Origin: Adiantum capillus-veneris
Lineage: Eukaryota > Streptophyta > Polypodiopsida > Polypodiales > Pteridaceae
Direction: 5' to 3'
Length of the DNA: 64,000 nucleotides
Assembly: GCA_014529385.2 (NCBI GenBank)
Contig: CM043968.1
Coordinates: 5,905,001 to 5,969,000, forward strand
The translations under genes were made by a program, and so were the position numbers. Positions 1 through 9,676 of the stretch are shown here, one piece after another (the stretch's first letter is position 1; the number at the start of each line of letters is the position of its first letter). The notes under the pieces are model-generated. The model saw only the letters and a list, made by a program, of their open reading frames with translations. It ran no database searches and had not been told where the DNA came from.

Positions 1-944
1 AATTTTCCAGTGCATTTAGCCTATTTTCCCTATTTTTGGTATTTTTCACTTATTATTTTTAAGTGACTTTCCAACAAAAGTAGGTAGGCCAATTTTGCTG
101 AGTTAATATATAAGCAAACCCAAGTTAGCACTTTCTGGCAGAAGAGGTAGCAAGAGCTCCCCGCTCAACAGGCAACTTCTCAGCAGAACCCGCAGAACCC
201 CCCCCCAACCTTGGCGTTTCCTCTCCCAGCAGGTAGCGTTTTTGGTATCCAGCAGAACCTCCCATTCCCTGGCGTTTCTCCAGCTTTGCTACATCGCCAT
301 AGACCCAGAACCACCAACGTTCGCAGATCGCTACCAGCAAGTACCAGATTGGCCTAGCGTTTTACTAACGCTACAGATCAGCATCAGCGTTTTTGGTTTT
401 CAGCCCAATTTGCAGCAGATGCACAGCGTTTTCAGCAGGCATTAGAAGCAGACAATTCAGCCCTAATTGGTTGCAGAAGAACCCCCATTTTCAGCCATAA
501 AACGCAGCCAAAACAGTCATTTTCAGCCACCCAAAACAGCCCAAAGATTTGCAGATTTTCAGCAGATAGAAGACCACAGATTTCAGCCCTAAAGTCGTCG
601 TCGTCGTCATCACCATCGTCGTCATCGGCATAGTCACATATTGCATCGTCATTGTACCACTTTGTGCAATCATAAGTAGACCACTCTCGCCGACGAGAGT
701 GGGGCCTTCGGAGGAGGGTTTTACAACGTCTCTGGTGTCGTATCTCTCTTCTCTCTCTCTCTCAGTCTCATACACTTGCACGCACAGTGTCCATTCACTT
801 TGTTTGTGATCATAGCACTTTCCATTAAGAACGAAAGGCTCTACCTTCCCTAAGAACTAAAAGGAACCCTTGAGCACAGTTCGGAGCACTCATCTTGAGC
901 AAAGCGCAAACAATCATTCCGCTGCACCTAGCACAAGCATCACA
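1..944. other. Unassigned sequence left of E1, possibly an LTR
   Basis: No convincing coding region is visible. A TATA-like TATATAAG lies at 107-114. Between about 215 and 440 the hexamer GCGTTT recurs six times. A CGTC/GTCGTC-rich stretch lies near 595-655 and a short CT run near 740-765. The sequence up to about 926 ends in TGCA and is followed directly by the truncated RNase H region of E1. This would fit the promoter and R/U5 part of an unrelated LTR that cut E1, but no matching partner LTR is in the window, so this is a guess. Confidence 0.3.
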
Positions 945-1750
945 CTATACTTCAAATGACTTCTGCAAGTCCGGCAAAGTCAAAACTGGTCCCGTAGTTA
1001 ATTTCTCTTTCGATGTTTGAAAGGAAGTCACCTCTGTGGATCCCCACGAGAAAGGGACTCCTTTTTGTGTCAAGATATGCAAAGGGGAAGCAACCTCTGC
1101 AAACTTTCGTATGAACCGCCGCCTGTAGTACAAACACAGTCCCAAGAAGCTTCTAACTTCATGGACATTCTTCAAATCAGGCCAATCACATATAGTCTCT
1201 ATCTTGGCCGAATCCATTTGCACTCCCGCTGCTAAGGCAAAGTGTCCCAAAAAGTGTATCCATGAAGCAGATGATCTCTGTGTTCTGCCTCATTCTTGGA
1301 GAAAACAAGGATATCATCAAAGAAAGTGCCAACAAATAGCCTCTACTCTCGAAAAAATCCCGTCCATCATCCGGTTAAATGTCGCAAGAGCATTGGTTAA
1401 GCCAAAAGGCATCACCAAAAACTCAAATAACCCAAAGTAGTTCAAAAGGCTGTCTTGTAGACGTCTTCCGGCGCGATTCGGACCTGATGATATCCACTCT
1501 TCAAGTCAATCCTACTAAAGCACGAGCATCCGTGTAACTTGTCGAGTATATCATCGATCCTAGGAATCGGAAATCTGTTCTTGATGGTGATTTTGTTGAG
1601 AGCTCTATAATTGATGCACATCCTCCAAGATCCGTCTTTCTTCAAATCCAACAACAGTGGAGAGCAATACGATGAAGTACTAGGCTAGACAAGACCCTTT
1701 TCCAAGAGGTCTTTCACTTGGTTCATAATCTTTTCATTCTGTACTCGGCT
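945..1750 (-). pseudogene. E1 reverse transcriptase and start of RNase H (broken)
   Basis: The minus strand encodes RT fingers and palm from about 1,654 down (motifs WRMCINYRALNK, then [19 protein letters not shown]), a middle part near 1,251-1,441 in other frames, then the connection region at 945-1,250 (VRSFLGLCLYYRRRFIRKFA, TGPVLTLPDLQKSFEV). These are standard Ty3/gypsy RT blocks. One extra Arg in YYRRRF and several frameshifts break it. The region carrying the catalytic aspartates is rearranged: E2 has FFDDI there, and E1 lacks a continuous equivalent. Confidence 0.8.
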
Positions 1751-2240
1751 CACACGGTAAGGTGGCCGGTTCGGTACTGTGCTTCCAAGTATCAGATCAA
1801 TGGTATGATCTTCAGGCCCTCTAAAAAGCAATCGGCATGAGTGGAGAAAAATCTTGGCGTTCTTTTGTTCAGGTCAAAACATATTCAACCTTTATCCATC
1901 GTTCAGTTCTCTCCCAAAAGAAATGAGTAAAGAAACTGAAGTTGATCAAGTACAATCTCTGAGCCCTTCATTTATCAAAGTCCCTCTCTCGGCCCGGTAC
2001 TCAACCACGGCGTAGTTCTTGTGGTACCAAGGGATTCCGAGTAGAACGTCACTCGCGTGCCCTGAACACCCCTGTCATTGCAAACGAAGTTTGCCAATGC
2101 TCGGTGTAATGGCAACATCCCGTCCGGGTGCCAGTCGAACTACCTCCGCTTGTGGCGTCAGTCTGTCGGGCGTAATTTCAAATCGAGCCACGAATTCCAA
2201 GTGAAAAGAAGTTGGCCTTGGCTCCTTCAAAAGAGCTTCC
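1751..2240 (-). pseudogene. E1 protease and protease-RT linker (decayed)
   Basis: This stretch aligns by eye with the better preserved E2 segment at 7,456-8,045, which encodes a retropepsin and the linker ending in a PPNRPPYRVS-type motif. In E1 the frame is lost over most of the length, and only short shared nucleotide blocks remain (around 1,740-1,900 and 1,990-2,230). No catalytic D-S/T-G can be read. Assigned mainly through nucleotide similarity to E2 and its position between gag and RT. Confidence 0.6.
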
Positions 2241-2336
2241 TAATCCTTCCCTTTGCCCCAAAAAGCGGCAAAGTTTGTACTTTCATTCATTTGATTCGGT
2301 GCAGGTCCCACGCCATGTGGTACGAGTTCTGCTTTT

Positions 2337-2840
2337 CTATCTGCCTTTTTTGCCACGTTCCTTAGCTGCTCTCGAACTCTCGGGCCTGTCGTTGTCCTTA
2401 TCATTCTGTTCTTTCGATGCCTGTTTAGGGCACTTCGCGGAGATATGTCCATGTTCCCCGCATCCAAAGCACTTCCCCTCTCTGATGAAGCGAGCTCTCT
2501 CCTCAAGAGTAAGCTTGGGTCGTGCATCCTTTTTCTTTGGGTTGCTCTTTTTCTTTCTACTTTCATTCCCAGAAGTCTGCTCGGCTCGTTGTGTCATGGC
2601 CTCATTTGTGGGGTAGGTCAGACTGCCAGAGTGAATGGCAAAGCCCCACTTCGCATGACTCATCAACTCCTGAATAGAAGCTGACTTCTGCTCCAAGCAG
2701 TGATCTCGGATCTCTGTAGGCAGACTCAAGGTGAACCGCTCAATCTGTTCTCTGAACGAGATCTTCTTGAATGAAGACGCGGGTAGAAAAGAGCTCCAGA
2801 ATCTTTCACAGTAAGCATTGATTGTATCTTTCTTGGTCAT
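2337..2840 (-). pseudogene. E1 gag, C-terminal part with CCHC zinc knuckle
   Basis: A 167-residue open stretch with the capsid-end pattern (FREQIERFTLSLPTEIRDH) followed by a basic segment and one zinc knuckle CFGCGEHGHISAKC (C-x2-C-x4-H-x4-C) at 2,430-2,471. This is the nucleocapsid motif that binds element RNA in retrotransposon Gag. It follows the upstream gag part (2,862-3,998) after an in-frame stop. All knuckle residues are intact. Confidence 0.85.
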
Positions 2841-2861
2841 CCGAAGATGGTTCTAAGCAGC

Positions 2862-3998
2862 TCATATATCTCGTTCATATTCTTGCGTCAACCAAGAAGA
2901 AATAAAAAGCTTCTTAAATTTCAGCCATTTAACTCGCGCAGTCTTGTTTGAAAGAAGCGTGGACCACCAAGTACGAGCATTCCCCTTAAAGTAAGAGGCA
3001 ACTCTCCGCATCTTGGAGTGCTCTGAATAGCGTCCTTCCGCGAAAGCGATGTAAAACTGTTGTATAAAAGACAAAGCCTTCGAAGCATCTAAGTATCCTA
3101 AAAAAGTATCAAACTTGATCTAGTGGCCACCTTCCTTAAACTCTCGGACTTTCTTGCTTTTATCTTCGAGAAAGTCATATTGGTTGGCTTTGTAAAAATT
3201 CTTCTTGTTCGCATAAAAGTTTCCGTCATCGGAATCTGAGCTGTCTGTAGACGAGTCCTCAGTAGAACTGTCAGTCTCTGGGCGAGATTTAGCTTTCTTT
3301 GCTTTTTTCTTGCACTTTCCAAAGCTTTGTTTCTTGCTTCGCTTTTTACCTTTTTTGTCTTCTTCGCTCAAATCTGAAGAGCTAGAAGCACTATCAAATG
3401 AAGAAGAAGAATTGGGTACTCCTTCAAATCGAACATGCTTCTTCTGTTTCTTTGCCTTGTCAAAAGTCAACTGACGACCCAAATAACCCGCGAAGTCAGT
3501 GCTTTTCTTCTGCTTTTTGCCGCGCTTTTTAGCTTTCTTTTGCGCGTCAAAAAGCTGAGCAATCCGTGCATCAACCACCTCTTGTAATTCCTTCTCTGAA
3601 CATTGTTTGGGATCAGAAGGTTTCTTGAGAGCGGGTTTCAAGGGTGGTGTAGTGGTTTTCTGCCACTGCGCATGCACTTCCTGAAAAGAAGTCTCGCTCA
3701 TATATTTTGCCAATTTCGGATCCTTCGCAAAACTGAGCATCATCTTTGTTGCATCGTCGATCAATTGACGACGCTTCATCTCTCTTTGCTCCGCCTGAGT
3801 AGGCCGAGGCGGGCCATACTCTCTGCCGGAATCTTCGTTGTGATCCCTGCCCGCATCTCCAGATGCAAAGGGAGTCGACTGATCCTTACGTGAAGCCCTA
3901 GGTGCCGCGGAAAAAAAAATTGGGGATCGGATTTTCCGTAGAAGAAAAATCGGCCGTGCTCTGATACCACTGTAACAGACTTGGACACTCCAAGTCAA
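2862..3998 (-). pseudogene. E1 gag, N-terminal Lys/Ser-rich region and capsid core
   Basis: Two open stretches. The upstream one (3,120-3,998) runs through the PBS and leader, so its true start is uncertain; Met codons further in, such as that of MKRRQLIDDATKMM, are better candidates. It carries a strongly basic region (AKKRGKKQKK, KKGKKRSKKQ) and a Ser/Asp tract (DSSTEDSSTDSSDSDD). After a TAG stop near 3,120 the same frame continues with the capsid signature NARTWWSTL at 2,862-3,074. Gag normally forms the cytoplasmic particle. The basic and Ser-acidic segment is unusual, and E2 keeps part of it. Confidence 0.75.
3958..3969 (-). promoter_or_regulatory. E1 primer binding site (tRNA-iMet type)
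   Basis: On the minus strand this reads TGGTATCAGAGC, the standard complement of the 3' end of plant initiator tRNA-Met used to prime minus-strand DNA synthesis. One base separates it from the LTR end (TGTTACA on the minus strand). Confidence 0.9.
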
Positions 3999-4289
3999 GA
4001 ATCAATCGCGACAGCACGAAATAACCACTTCAAAACAATTCACAGATCACAATAGATTTGCACTGGCCCGGCGGAGTTCCGTGCCTAGAGATATTGGCCC
4101 CAAAGATTGGCGCCCCTTTCGGTATTTCTTTATGTATTAAATCAATGTCAAAGTACAAAGAGCGGTTAGGGTTTCACTCTCAGACTCAGCGTCCAGATGC
4201 TCTCAGAAGTGAGGCCCTCACCGCGTATATAAAGATTACAAGGGATGCTCAAAAGCAAAGCCCCAAAAGCTTTCAATTCAAAAGCAGTT

Positions 4290-4293
4290 TCTC

Positions 4294-4385
<92 letters not shown>
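4290..4385. repeat. (CT)n microsatellite, about 96 bp
   Basis: Near-pure CT dinucleotide run with one CG interruption, inside the E1 LTR. Both strands give long open frames of alternating residues (Ser-Leu or Arg-Glu), which are artefacts of the repeat. Confidence 0.98.
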
Positions 4386-4389
<4 letters not shown>

Positions 4390-4523
4390 AGAGCAAGTAA
4401 AATAAAGCAATTATGCCTTTCTCTCTCTCTATCTTCCAAAGCGTAGCCAAAATCTTCTTCTTTTTTTCGACTCCGCAAATCCCAAAAATCTGTACACTGC
4501 TGCCACGTGGCATGGCCGCCTAC

Positions 4524-4650
4524 TTTTAGGGTTTCCAACCATTTTAGGGTTTCAGCCAGCAATTAGGGTTAGGGTTGCCAAAAATTAGGGTTTTTTTGCA
4601 AAATTAGGGTTTTTGGCAAAAATTAGGGTTTGCAGGAATTTTAGGGTTTC
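4524..4650 (-). promoter_or_regulatory. Cluster of eight telobox motifs (AAACCCTAA on minus)
   Basis: Eight TAGGGTT units occur in about 127 bp, mostly as separated TTTAGGGTTT or ATTAGGGTTT blocks with spacers of 4-15 bp, plus one overlapping pair. On the minus strand they are AAACCCTA teloboxes. This is not a perfect telomere array, because the spacers vary. Teloboxes are established plant promoter and Polycomb-recruiting motifs; a role here is inference. Confidence 0.75.
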
Positions 4651-4663
4651 TGTTGTCGGTAGC

Positions 4664-5084
4664 TCAAGACTCTACCGCGACACAACAGGAATTCAATTCA
4701 AAACAGTTCACAGTTCACAATTGATTCGACACGGCCCGACGAAGTTCCGTGCCTAGAGATGTTGGCCCCAAAGACTGGCGTCCCTTTAAGTTTTTTTTTT
4801 TGTATTAATCTGCAACTCAAAGTACAAGGGAGTGGGAGGGTCTCACTCTCAGACTCTGCGTCCAGATGCTCTGAGAAGTGAGAGCCCAAACCTCACTAAT
4901 AAAGGTTTACAAGGGATGCTAAAAGCAGAGCCCCAAAAGCTTTAAAATCAAAAGCATTCAAAATTAAAGCAACTTGTCGCCAAAAGCTGCCCAATAATTT
5001 GCGTAGATTTTCAGCCCTGATTTGCGTAGGCAAAAGGGTCCGTACAATTGCCGTAAAACGCGGACTTCCGTACAGCCAGTGCCA
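4664..5084 (-). repeat. E2 3' LTR (end truncated)
   Basis: Matches the E2 5' LTR over the block beginning TCAAGACTCTACCGCGACAC and running to CGTAAAACGCGGACTT. About 24 bp of the LTR end (TGTAACAAAC and following) is absent on the left, where the E1 LTR begins. On the right the LTR start is placed at 5,084 (TGGCAC on minus), only a few bases from the integrase stop at 5,087-5,089. Confidence 0.7.
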
Positions 5085-5086
5085 CG

Positions 5087-6060
5087 TCAGCACTCCGTAT
5101 CTAGCTCCCCCTCATCGGGCACATCGACTTTAAAAGGCTTCAAGAGACTCACATGAAAAGCATTGTAAATTCTCCAAGTTTTGGGCAGCTTCAATCCAAA
5201 GAAGACATCATTTATCTTTTCCGGAAATATGGAAAGGTCCATAGTATCTCAAGCTAAGCTTTCAAAAAAGCCGCTCCTTTTCCTTTTTCTTTTTCAAGCT
5301 TGCCTTCTCAAAATGTAAGAGCACCCAATCAATCTCCTTCAATTTCAAATTGCCACTATGTCGATCAGTTGCCTTTTTCTGAGATTTCTACAAAGCCTTC
5401 CAGACCAAGTCAAGTCCCTCGTAAAGTGGTCGCCTTCAAAGAAAAATCTTATCTTTCATGCTAAGGAAGGGTGAAACCTTCGTAGCAAATTCAATAATCT
5501 CAAATAGCACCTTCCCCATCAAATAGTTAATCGTGTTTCTGTAGGCATATTCCACCAAAGGTAAAAACCCTTTTCCCATGAAGTCTTCAGATTCAAAGAA
5601 GAAGACTTCAACAAATCCAATACCACTAAATTAGCAATCTTTAATTGCTCGTCAGTCTGCGGGTGGAACGATGACGAGAACTGCAACCGCGTGCCAATGT
5701 TCTCTCAAATAGCCGTCCATAACAAGCTCGTAAATCTGGGGTCTCTGTAGGAGACAATCGTCTCAGGCATGCCATGTAACCTGAATATCTGGGCAATAAA
5801 CAATCGTGCCCACGCTGTGTTTTCAGGAGATCAAAAATGAAATCCACTGCAATACTTTTCCAGGGGCGGGTGGGTATGGGTAAAGGCTGTAACAATCCCT
5901 GTGCCTTATGCCTGTCAAAACTTGAACTTCTAGCATATCAAGCAACTGCGTACAAAATCGTCCACATCCTTCTTGAGTCTCGGCCAAACAAAAAGTATCT
6001 CTGCACACCGTTCAAGGTGGTAACAATGCCGCGGTGACCGTAAAAGGTGGACAATAGCAT
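5087..6060 (-). pseudogene. E2 integrase (frameshifted)
   Basis: The C-terminal domain is clear in the last 130 bp, with LPKTWRIYNAFHVSLLKPF and a stop read from TCA at 5,087-5,089. Upstream the core is recognisable but shifts frame: [13 protein letters not shown] near 5,850 holds the first catalytic Asp context, then a frame change leads to a DPRF-type second-Asp region near 5,740. The zinc-binding part near 5,900-6,010 is present only in pieces. The catalytic Glu region is degraded. Integrase inserts the cDNA; this copy cannot be functional. Confidence 0.8.
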
Positions 6061-7455
6061 TCAATTAGAACCTTTTCCCTCAACGGCTGTGTCACGCACA
6101 ACATCGTTTTCTTCATCAAGTAGCCATCCCGAATGGAATATTCCGCTACTATCTCCCCATTTTGTATTCAACTGAATACATCTACAAAAATCTGTATCGG
6201 TGACGTACTGACCGACCATATTCTCAAAGCTTCTATGATGTATCGCGAAAATAGCCAAAACCAATAGCTTCCGGGACAAAGTATCTGCCACCAATTTCTT
6301 TTGTCCCTGCATATGGACAATCCGGAAGTAAAAGTGTGACCAGATGTTTGTCCACCGCATCTGCTTTTCCAATAGCTGCTTCTGTGACAAGAAGTAGCGT
6401 GAACTCCAACCATCTGTGAAAACTATAAAATACGCTCCGAGTAGGTAATGTCGCCATTGAGTAAGAGCATGGATAACTGCCAAAAGCTCTCATAAATCTG
6501 TGTTGTCAATTCCGACGTTGAAAACAATCGGCTCTCATAGGCAATGACATGGCCTTCTTGAATTGAGACCCCACCCAGACTACGACCACAAGCATCACAA
6601 TATACTTCGAATGACTTCTGCAAATCCAGCAAAGTCAAAACTGGTCCTGTGGTCATTTTCTCTTTCAATGTCTGAAAGGTTGTCACCTCTGTGGGTCCCC
6701 ACGAGAAAGGGACTCCTTTCTGTGTCAAGATATGCAAAGTGGAAGCAACCTTTGCAAACTTTCTAATGAACCGCCTGTAGTACGAACACAAGCCCAAGAA
6801 GCTTCTAACTTCATGGACATTCTTCAAATCGGGCCAATCACAGATAGTCGCTATCTTGGCCGATCCATCTACACTCCTGCTGGCTGCTAAGACAATGTGT
6901 CCCAAAAAGTGTATCTCGGGTAGGAAAGAAATTTCACTCTTCTTCACATTAATCACCAACTTGTGATCTCGTAATGCCTGAAAGACCTGTAGCAGAGGTT
7001 CTCTATGTTCTGCCTCATCCTTGGAGAAAACAATGATGTCGTCAAAGAAAGTGCCAACAAATAGTCTGTACTCTCGAAAAACCATGTCCATCATCCGGTT
7101 AAATGTCGCTAGAGCATTGGTTAGGCCAAAAAGGCATCACCAAAAACTCAAATACCCCAGAGTCATCCGAAAAGTTGTCTTGTAGACATCTCCCAGCGCG
7201 ATTCGGATCTGATGATATTCTCTCTTCAAATCGATCCTGCTAAAACACGAGGATCCCTGTAGTCAGTCAACAATCCTAGGAATCGGAAATCTGTTCTTGA
7301 TGGTGATCTTGTTGAGAGCTTGATAATCGATGCACATTCTCCAAGATCCGTCTTTCTTCAAAACCAACAACACTAGAGAGCAGTACGGTGAAGTACTAGG
7401 CTGGACAAAGACCCTTTTCTAAGAGGTCTTTCAATTGGTTCATAATTTCTTCATT
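6061..7455 (-). pseudogene. E2 reverse transcriptase and RNase H
   Basis: The longest preserved block is 6,423-7,094: palm with FVGTFFDDIIVFSKDEAEH (FFDD in place of YxDD), then LGHIV, VRSFLGLCSYYRRFIRKFAK and the RNase H start with VYCDACGRSLGG. RNase H continues in another frame at 6,061-6,483 (ALTQWRHYLLG, FTDGWSSRY, ADTLSR). In that position the usual TDH is TDG, so a key His is missing. RT fingers lie at 7,100-7,455, where a stop and frameshifts occur. Confidence 0.85.
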
Positions 7456-8045
7456 CTAGGCTCGGCTCACACGGTAAGGTGGCCGGTTTGGTGGTGTGCT
7501 TTCAGATATCAGATCAATGGTATGATCCTCAGGACGAGCCGGTGGTGACTCACCTAGCAGGCCCTCAGAAAAGCAATCGACATGAGTGTGGAGAAAATCT
7601 TGGCGTTCTTTTTCTAGGTCAAAACATATTCGACCTTCAATCATCATTCAGTTCTCTCCAGAAAATCGAGCAAAGAAGCTGAATTTCATCAAGTACAATC
7701 TTTGTGCCCTTCATTTGTCAAAGTCGCTTTCTCAACCCAAGAGTCAACCACGGCATTGTTCGTATGGTATCAAGGCCCAAGGGATTTCGAGGAGGACGTC
7801 ACAACCTCCCAAGGGCATTACGTAGAAGTCCTCATGCCCTAAACACCTCTGACATTGCAAACGAAGTTTGCCAATGATCGATGTAATGGCATCATCCAGT
7901 CCAGGTGCCGCTAGAACTACCTCCGCATGTGGCCTCAGCCTATCGGGAGTAATCCCAAATCGAGCCGCCAATTCAAGTGAAAAGAAGTTGGCCTTGACTC
8001 CTCCATCAAAGAAAATGAGGGCTTCATGTTCTTTCACTATGCCCT
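7456..8045 (-). pseudogene. E2 protease and protease-RT linker
   Basis: The 7,744-8,037 stretch reads as a retropepsin: ALIFFDGGVKANFFSLELA near the start and GGCDVLLEIPWAL near the end, corresponding to the family's D-S-G-A ... D-V-x-L-G-x-P-W pattern. The catalytic D-S/T-G is D-G-G here, so the protease is probably inactive. The linker at 7,456-7,647 has DHTIDLISESTPPNRPPYRV, the usual lead into RT of gypsy elements. Confidence 0.8.
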
Positions 8046-9275
8046 AGGTGCAGCAAAGTTTGTACTTTCATTCATCTAATTCGGTTCAGGCCCCACGCAA
8101 GGTGGTACCAATTCTGTTTTTATCTGCCTTTTCTGCCACATTCCTTTGCTGCTCTAGAACTCTCTGGCCTGTCTGCACTCTGTTCTTGCTGTGCCTTTTT
8201 GGAGCACTTTGCGGAGATGTGCCCATGTTCCCCGCATCCAAAACACTTCCCCTCTTTGAGATAGATAACCCTTTCTCTAAGAGTCTATCGGGGACCTGTA
8301 TCATTCTTTTCGTTGTTCTGGGAACTCTTTCTCTTTCTACTTTCATTGTGAGAGGTCTGTTGGGTTCTCTGAGTCAAGATCTCATCAGTGGGGTAAGTCA
8401 AATTTCCCAAATGTATCGCAAAAACCCCGTTTTACATGACCCATCAATTCTTCAAAAGAATTCAACTTCTAGTTCGCTATATCTCGTTCATACTCCCGAG
8501 TCAGCCAAGAAGAAATAAAAAGCCTTTCGACCATTTAACCGAAGCTTCCTTTCTCAGTAGAAGAGTGAACCGCCATGTTCAAGCATCACGGAACCCAGAA
8601 AAGGATTCAAATCAACTGGCCACCTTCTTTAAATTCTTTGACCTTCTTGCTTTTATCTTCGAGGAAGTCATATTGGTTGGCTTTAAAAAAAATGTTTCTT
8701 CTTTGCATAAAACATGTGATCATCAGAGTCCGAAGTATCTGAGGATGAGTCCTCAATAGAACTGTCAGAAATTGGGCGAAATCTAGGCTTCTTTGCCTTT
8801 TCCTTGCCCTTTCCGAAGCTTTGCTTTGCTGCTTCGCTTGTCCATGTCTTTCTGCGAGTACAGGTTCTACTTTTTTGCACTCATCTGTCTTTTCGGCTTT
8901 ACTCCCTTCCTGAGAGTAAAAGCAATGGCCACTGGCCATCTCGAGTAAATCGTATCAATCGGGTAATTCTTCAGGTGTATTACCAATCTCGGGTTCCTGG
9001 AGTACTTAATCAATCTGTATATGCCAATCTGCAGTTGACGTTTGTACTCCTTTTTTGGAAAACTTGTCCGAAAAAAAAAAATTGCCCAAATCTTTTTTCT
9101 TTTCTTCACTTCCCGCCCCGGATCTTCAACTTTTCTTTGCCTTCCCACTGAGAGGTGTCATCTCTGTCAGATTCTTCACCAAAACCCATGTGTAATCTGG
9201 GATTTTTAATGGATTTATGCCCTGTAAGACAGAGCGATGAAGACGGGAGCGCGCCCGATCCGCGATGTTTGAAGG
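8046..9275 (-). pseudogene. E2 gag (deleted, frameshifted)
   Basis: A zinc knuckle matching that of E1 (GKCFGCGEHGHISAKC) sits at 8,204-8,245 with all Cys and His present. A segment at 8,607-8,700 encodes KANQYDFLEDKSKKVKEFKE, nearly as in E1. Most of the capsid core is deleted between about 8,470 and 8,600. The stretch 8,900-9,275 no longer aligns with E1 by eye and includes poly-A/T runs, then ends at the E3 insertion. Confidence 0.7.
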
Positions 9276-9280
9276 GTGGG
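9276..9280. repeat. E3 target-site duplication, left copy (GTGGG)
   Basis: GTGGG directly before the LTR start TGTTATG; the same five bases follow the 3' LTR at 15,735-15,739. Five bp is the usual duplication length for gypsy integrase. Confidence 0.9.
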
Positions 9281-9389
9281 TGTTATGTCCCGCTCACAGG
9301 AGAGGAGATCTAACCCAGATGCCGTAGGGATGGGCGTCCAGTGTCCGGGCGGACATAGTGTAAACACGGCCAATGTGGCCGGCCATTAT

Positions 9390-9397
9390 TATAAAAG
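9390..9397 (+). promoter_or_regulatory. TATA box of the E3 LTR
   Basis: TATAAAAG in GC-rich context, conserved at 15,460-15,467 in the other LTR. Transcription would start about 25-35 bp downstream, just before the first hairpin. Confidence 0.7.
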
Positions 9398-9430
9398 GGA
9401 GGCCAAGGCCTCATTTACGGTTATCGACCC

Positions 9431-9449
9431 CACTGGCAGAGTGCCAGTG
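9431..9449 (+). other. Hairpin-forming inverted repeat in the E3 LTR
   Basis: CACTGGCA-GAG-TGCCAGTG: a perfect 8 bp stem with a 3-base loop, unchanged in the 3' LTR. It lies about 34 bp after the TATA box, so it should be near the RNA 5' end. Confidence 0.6.
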
Positions 9450-9543
9450 GTTAGCCCGCGAGGCTAGGAGTGCACGAGGTCACCTCAAGGAGGTGAGGCC
9501 GGGTGGTATGGGACGCCTGGTCTTATAGGTGCACGCCTACGTC

Positions 9544-9561
9544 CTCGGACGCTGGTCCGAG
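9544..9561 (+). other. Second hairpin-forming inverted repeat in the E3 LTR
   Basis: CTCGGAC-GCTG-GTCCGAG: a 7 bp stem with a 4-base loop. One stem base is changed in the 3' LTR copy (ATCCGAG). It sits in U5. Confidence 0.5.
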
Positions 9562-9664
9562 CACGGGGGAGCTGCCAGATGGTGGCTATGGTCGGGTAGT
9601 TCATCTGACGCATATCTGTAGGCGGTCTGTGTAGCCGGGAGATCCTATCTCGTCATTCGTTTCA

Positions 9665-9676
9665 TGGTATCAAAGC
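9665..9676 (+). promoter_or_regulatory. E3 primer binding site
   Basis: TGGTATCAAAGC immediately after the LTR; one base differs from the tRNA-iMet site TGGTATCAGAGC. Confidence 0.85.

Larger units (their letters stand above)
945..4660 (-). mobile_element. E1: truncated Ty3/gypsy element, minus strand
   Basis: Read on the minus strand the order is LTR, PBS, gag, protease, RT and the start of RNase H, after which homology stops near 930. The integrase and 3' LTR are missing. E2 at 4.7-16.3 kb is the same family, matching E1 through the RT region, the zinc knuckle, the Lys/Ser-rich gag segment and the LTR. The domain order PR-RT-RNase H is that of Ty3/gypsy. Frames are broken repeatedly, so this is a dead copy. 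Its LTR abuts the truncated 3' LTR of E2, suggesting E1 inserted into that LTR or lies in tandem with it. Confidence 0.8.
3971..4660 (-). repeat. E1 5' LTR with (CT)n tract and telobox cluster
   Basis: Starts on the plus strand with TGTAACAGAC beside the PBS and shares long blocks with the E2 LTRs at 4,664-5,084 and 15,854-16,302 (for example GGAGTTCCGTGCCTAGAGAT). The outer boundary is approximate: homology to the E2 LTR resumes at about 4,664. It contains a (CT)n tract, a 12 bp palindrome TGCCACGTGGCA at 4,501-4,512 and eight TTAGGGTT-type units. In the element's own orientation these read as GA repeats, a G-box and AAACCCTA boxes in U3. Confidence 0.65.
9281..9664 (+). repeat. E3 5' LTR (384 bp)
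   Basis: Begins TGTTATGTCCC and ends CGTTTCA, directly followed by the PBS. Its pair at 15,352-15,734 has the same ends. Contains a TATA box at 9,390-9,397 and two hairpin-capable inverted repeats downstream. GC-richer than its surroundings. Confidence 0.95.

Noticed and set aside
4166-4562. Long open frames of Arg-Glu or Ser-Leu repeats
   Set aside because: They are translations of the (CT)n tract; the same occurs at every GA/CT microsatellite (for example 21.1, 22.1, 37.2 and 38.3 kb).
4524-4650. Interstitial telomere relic
   Set aside because: Units are separated by variable spacers instead of forming a tandem TTTAGGG array; a telobox cluster fits better.
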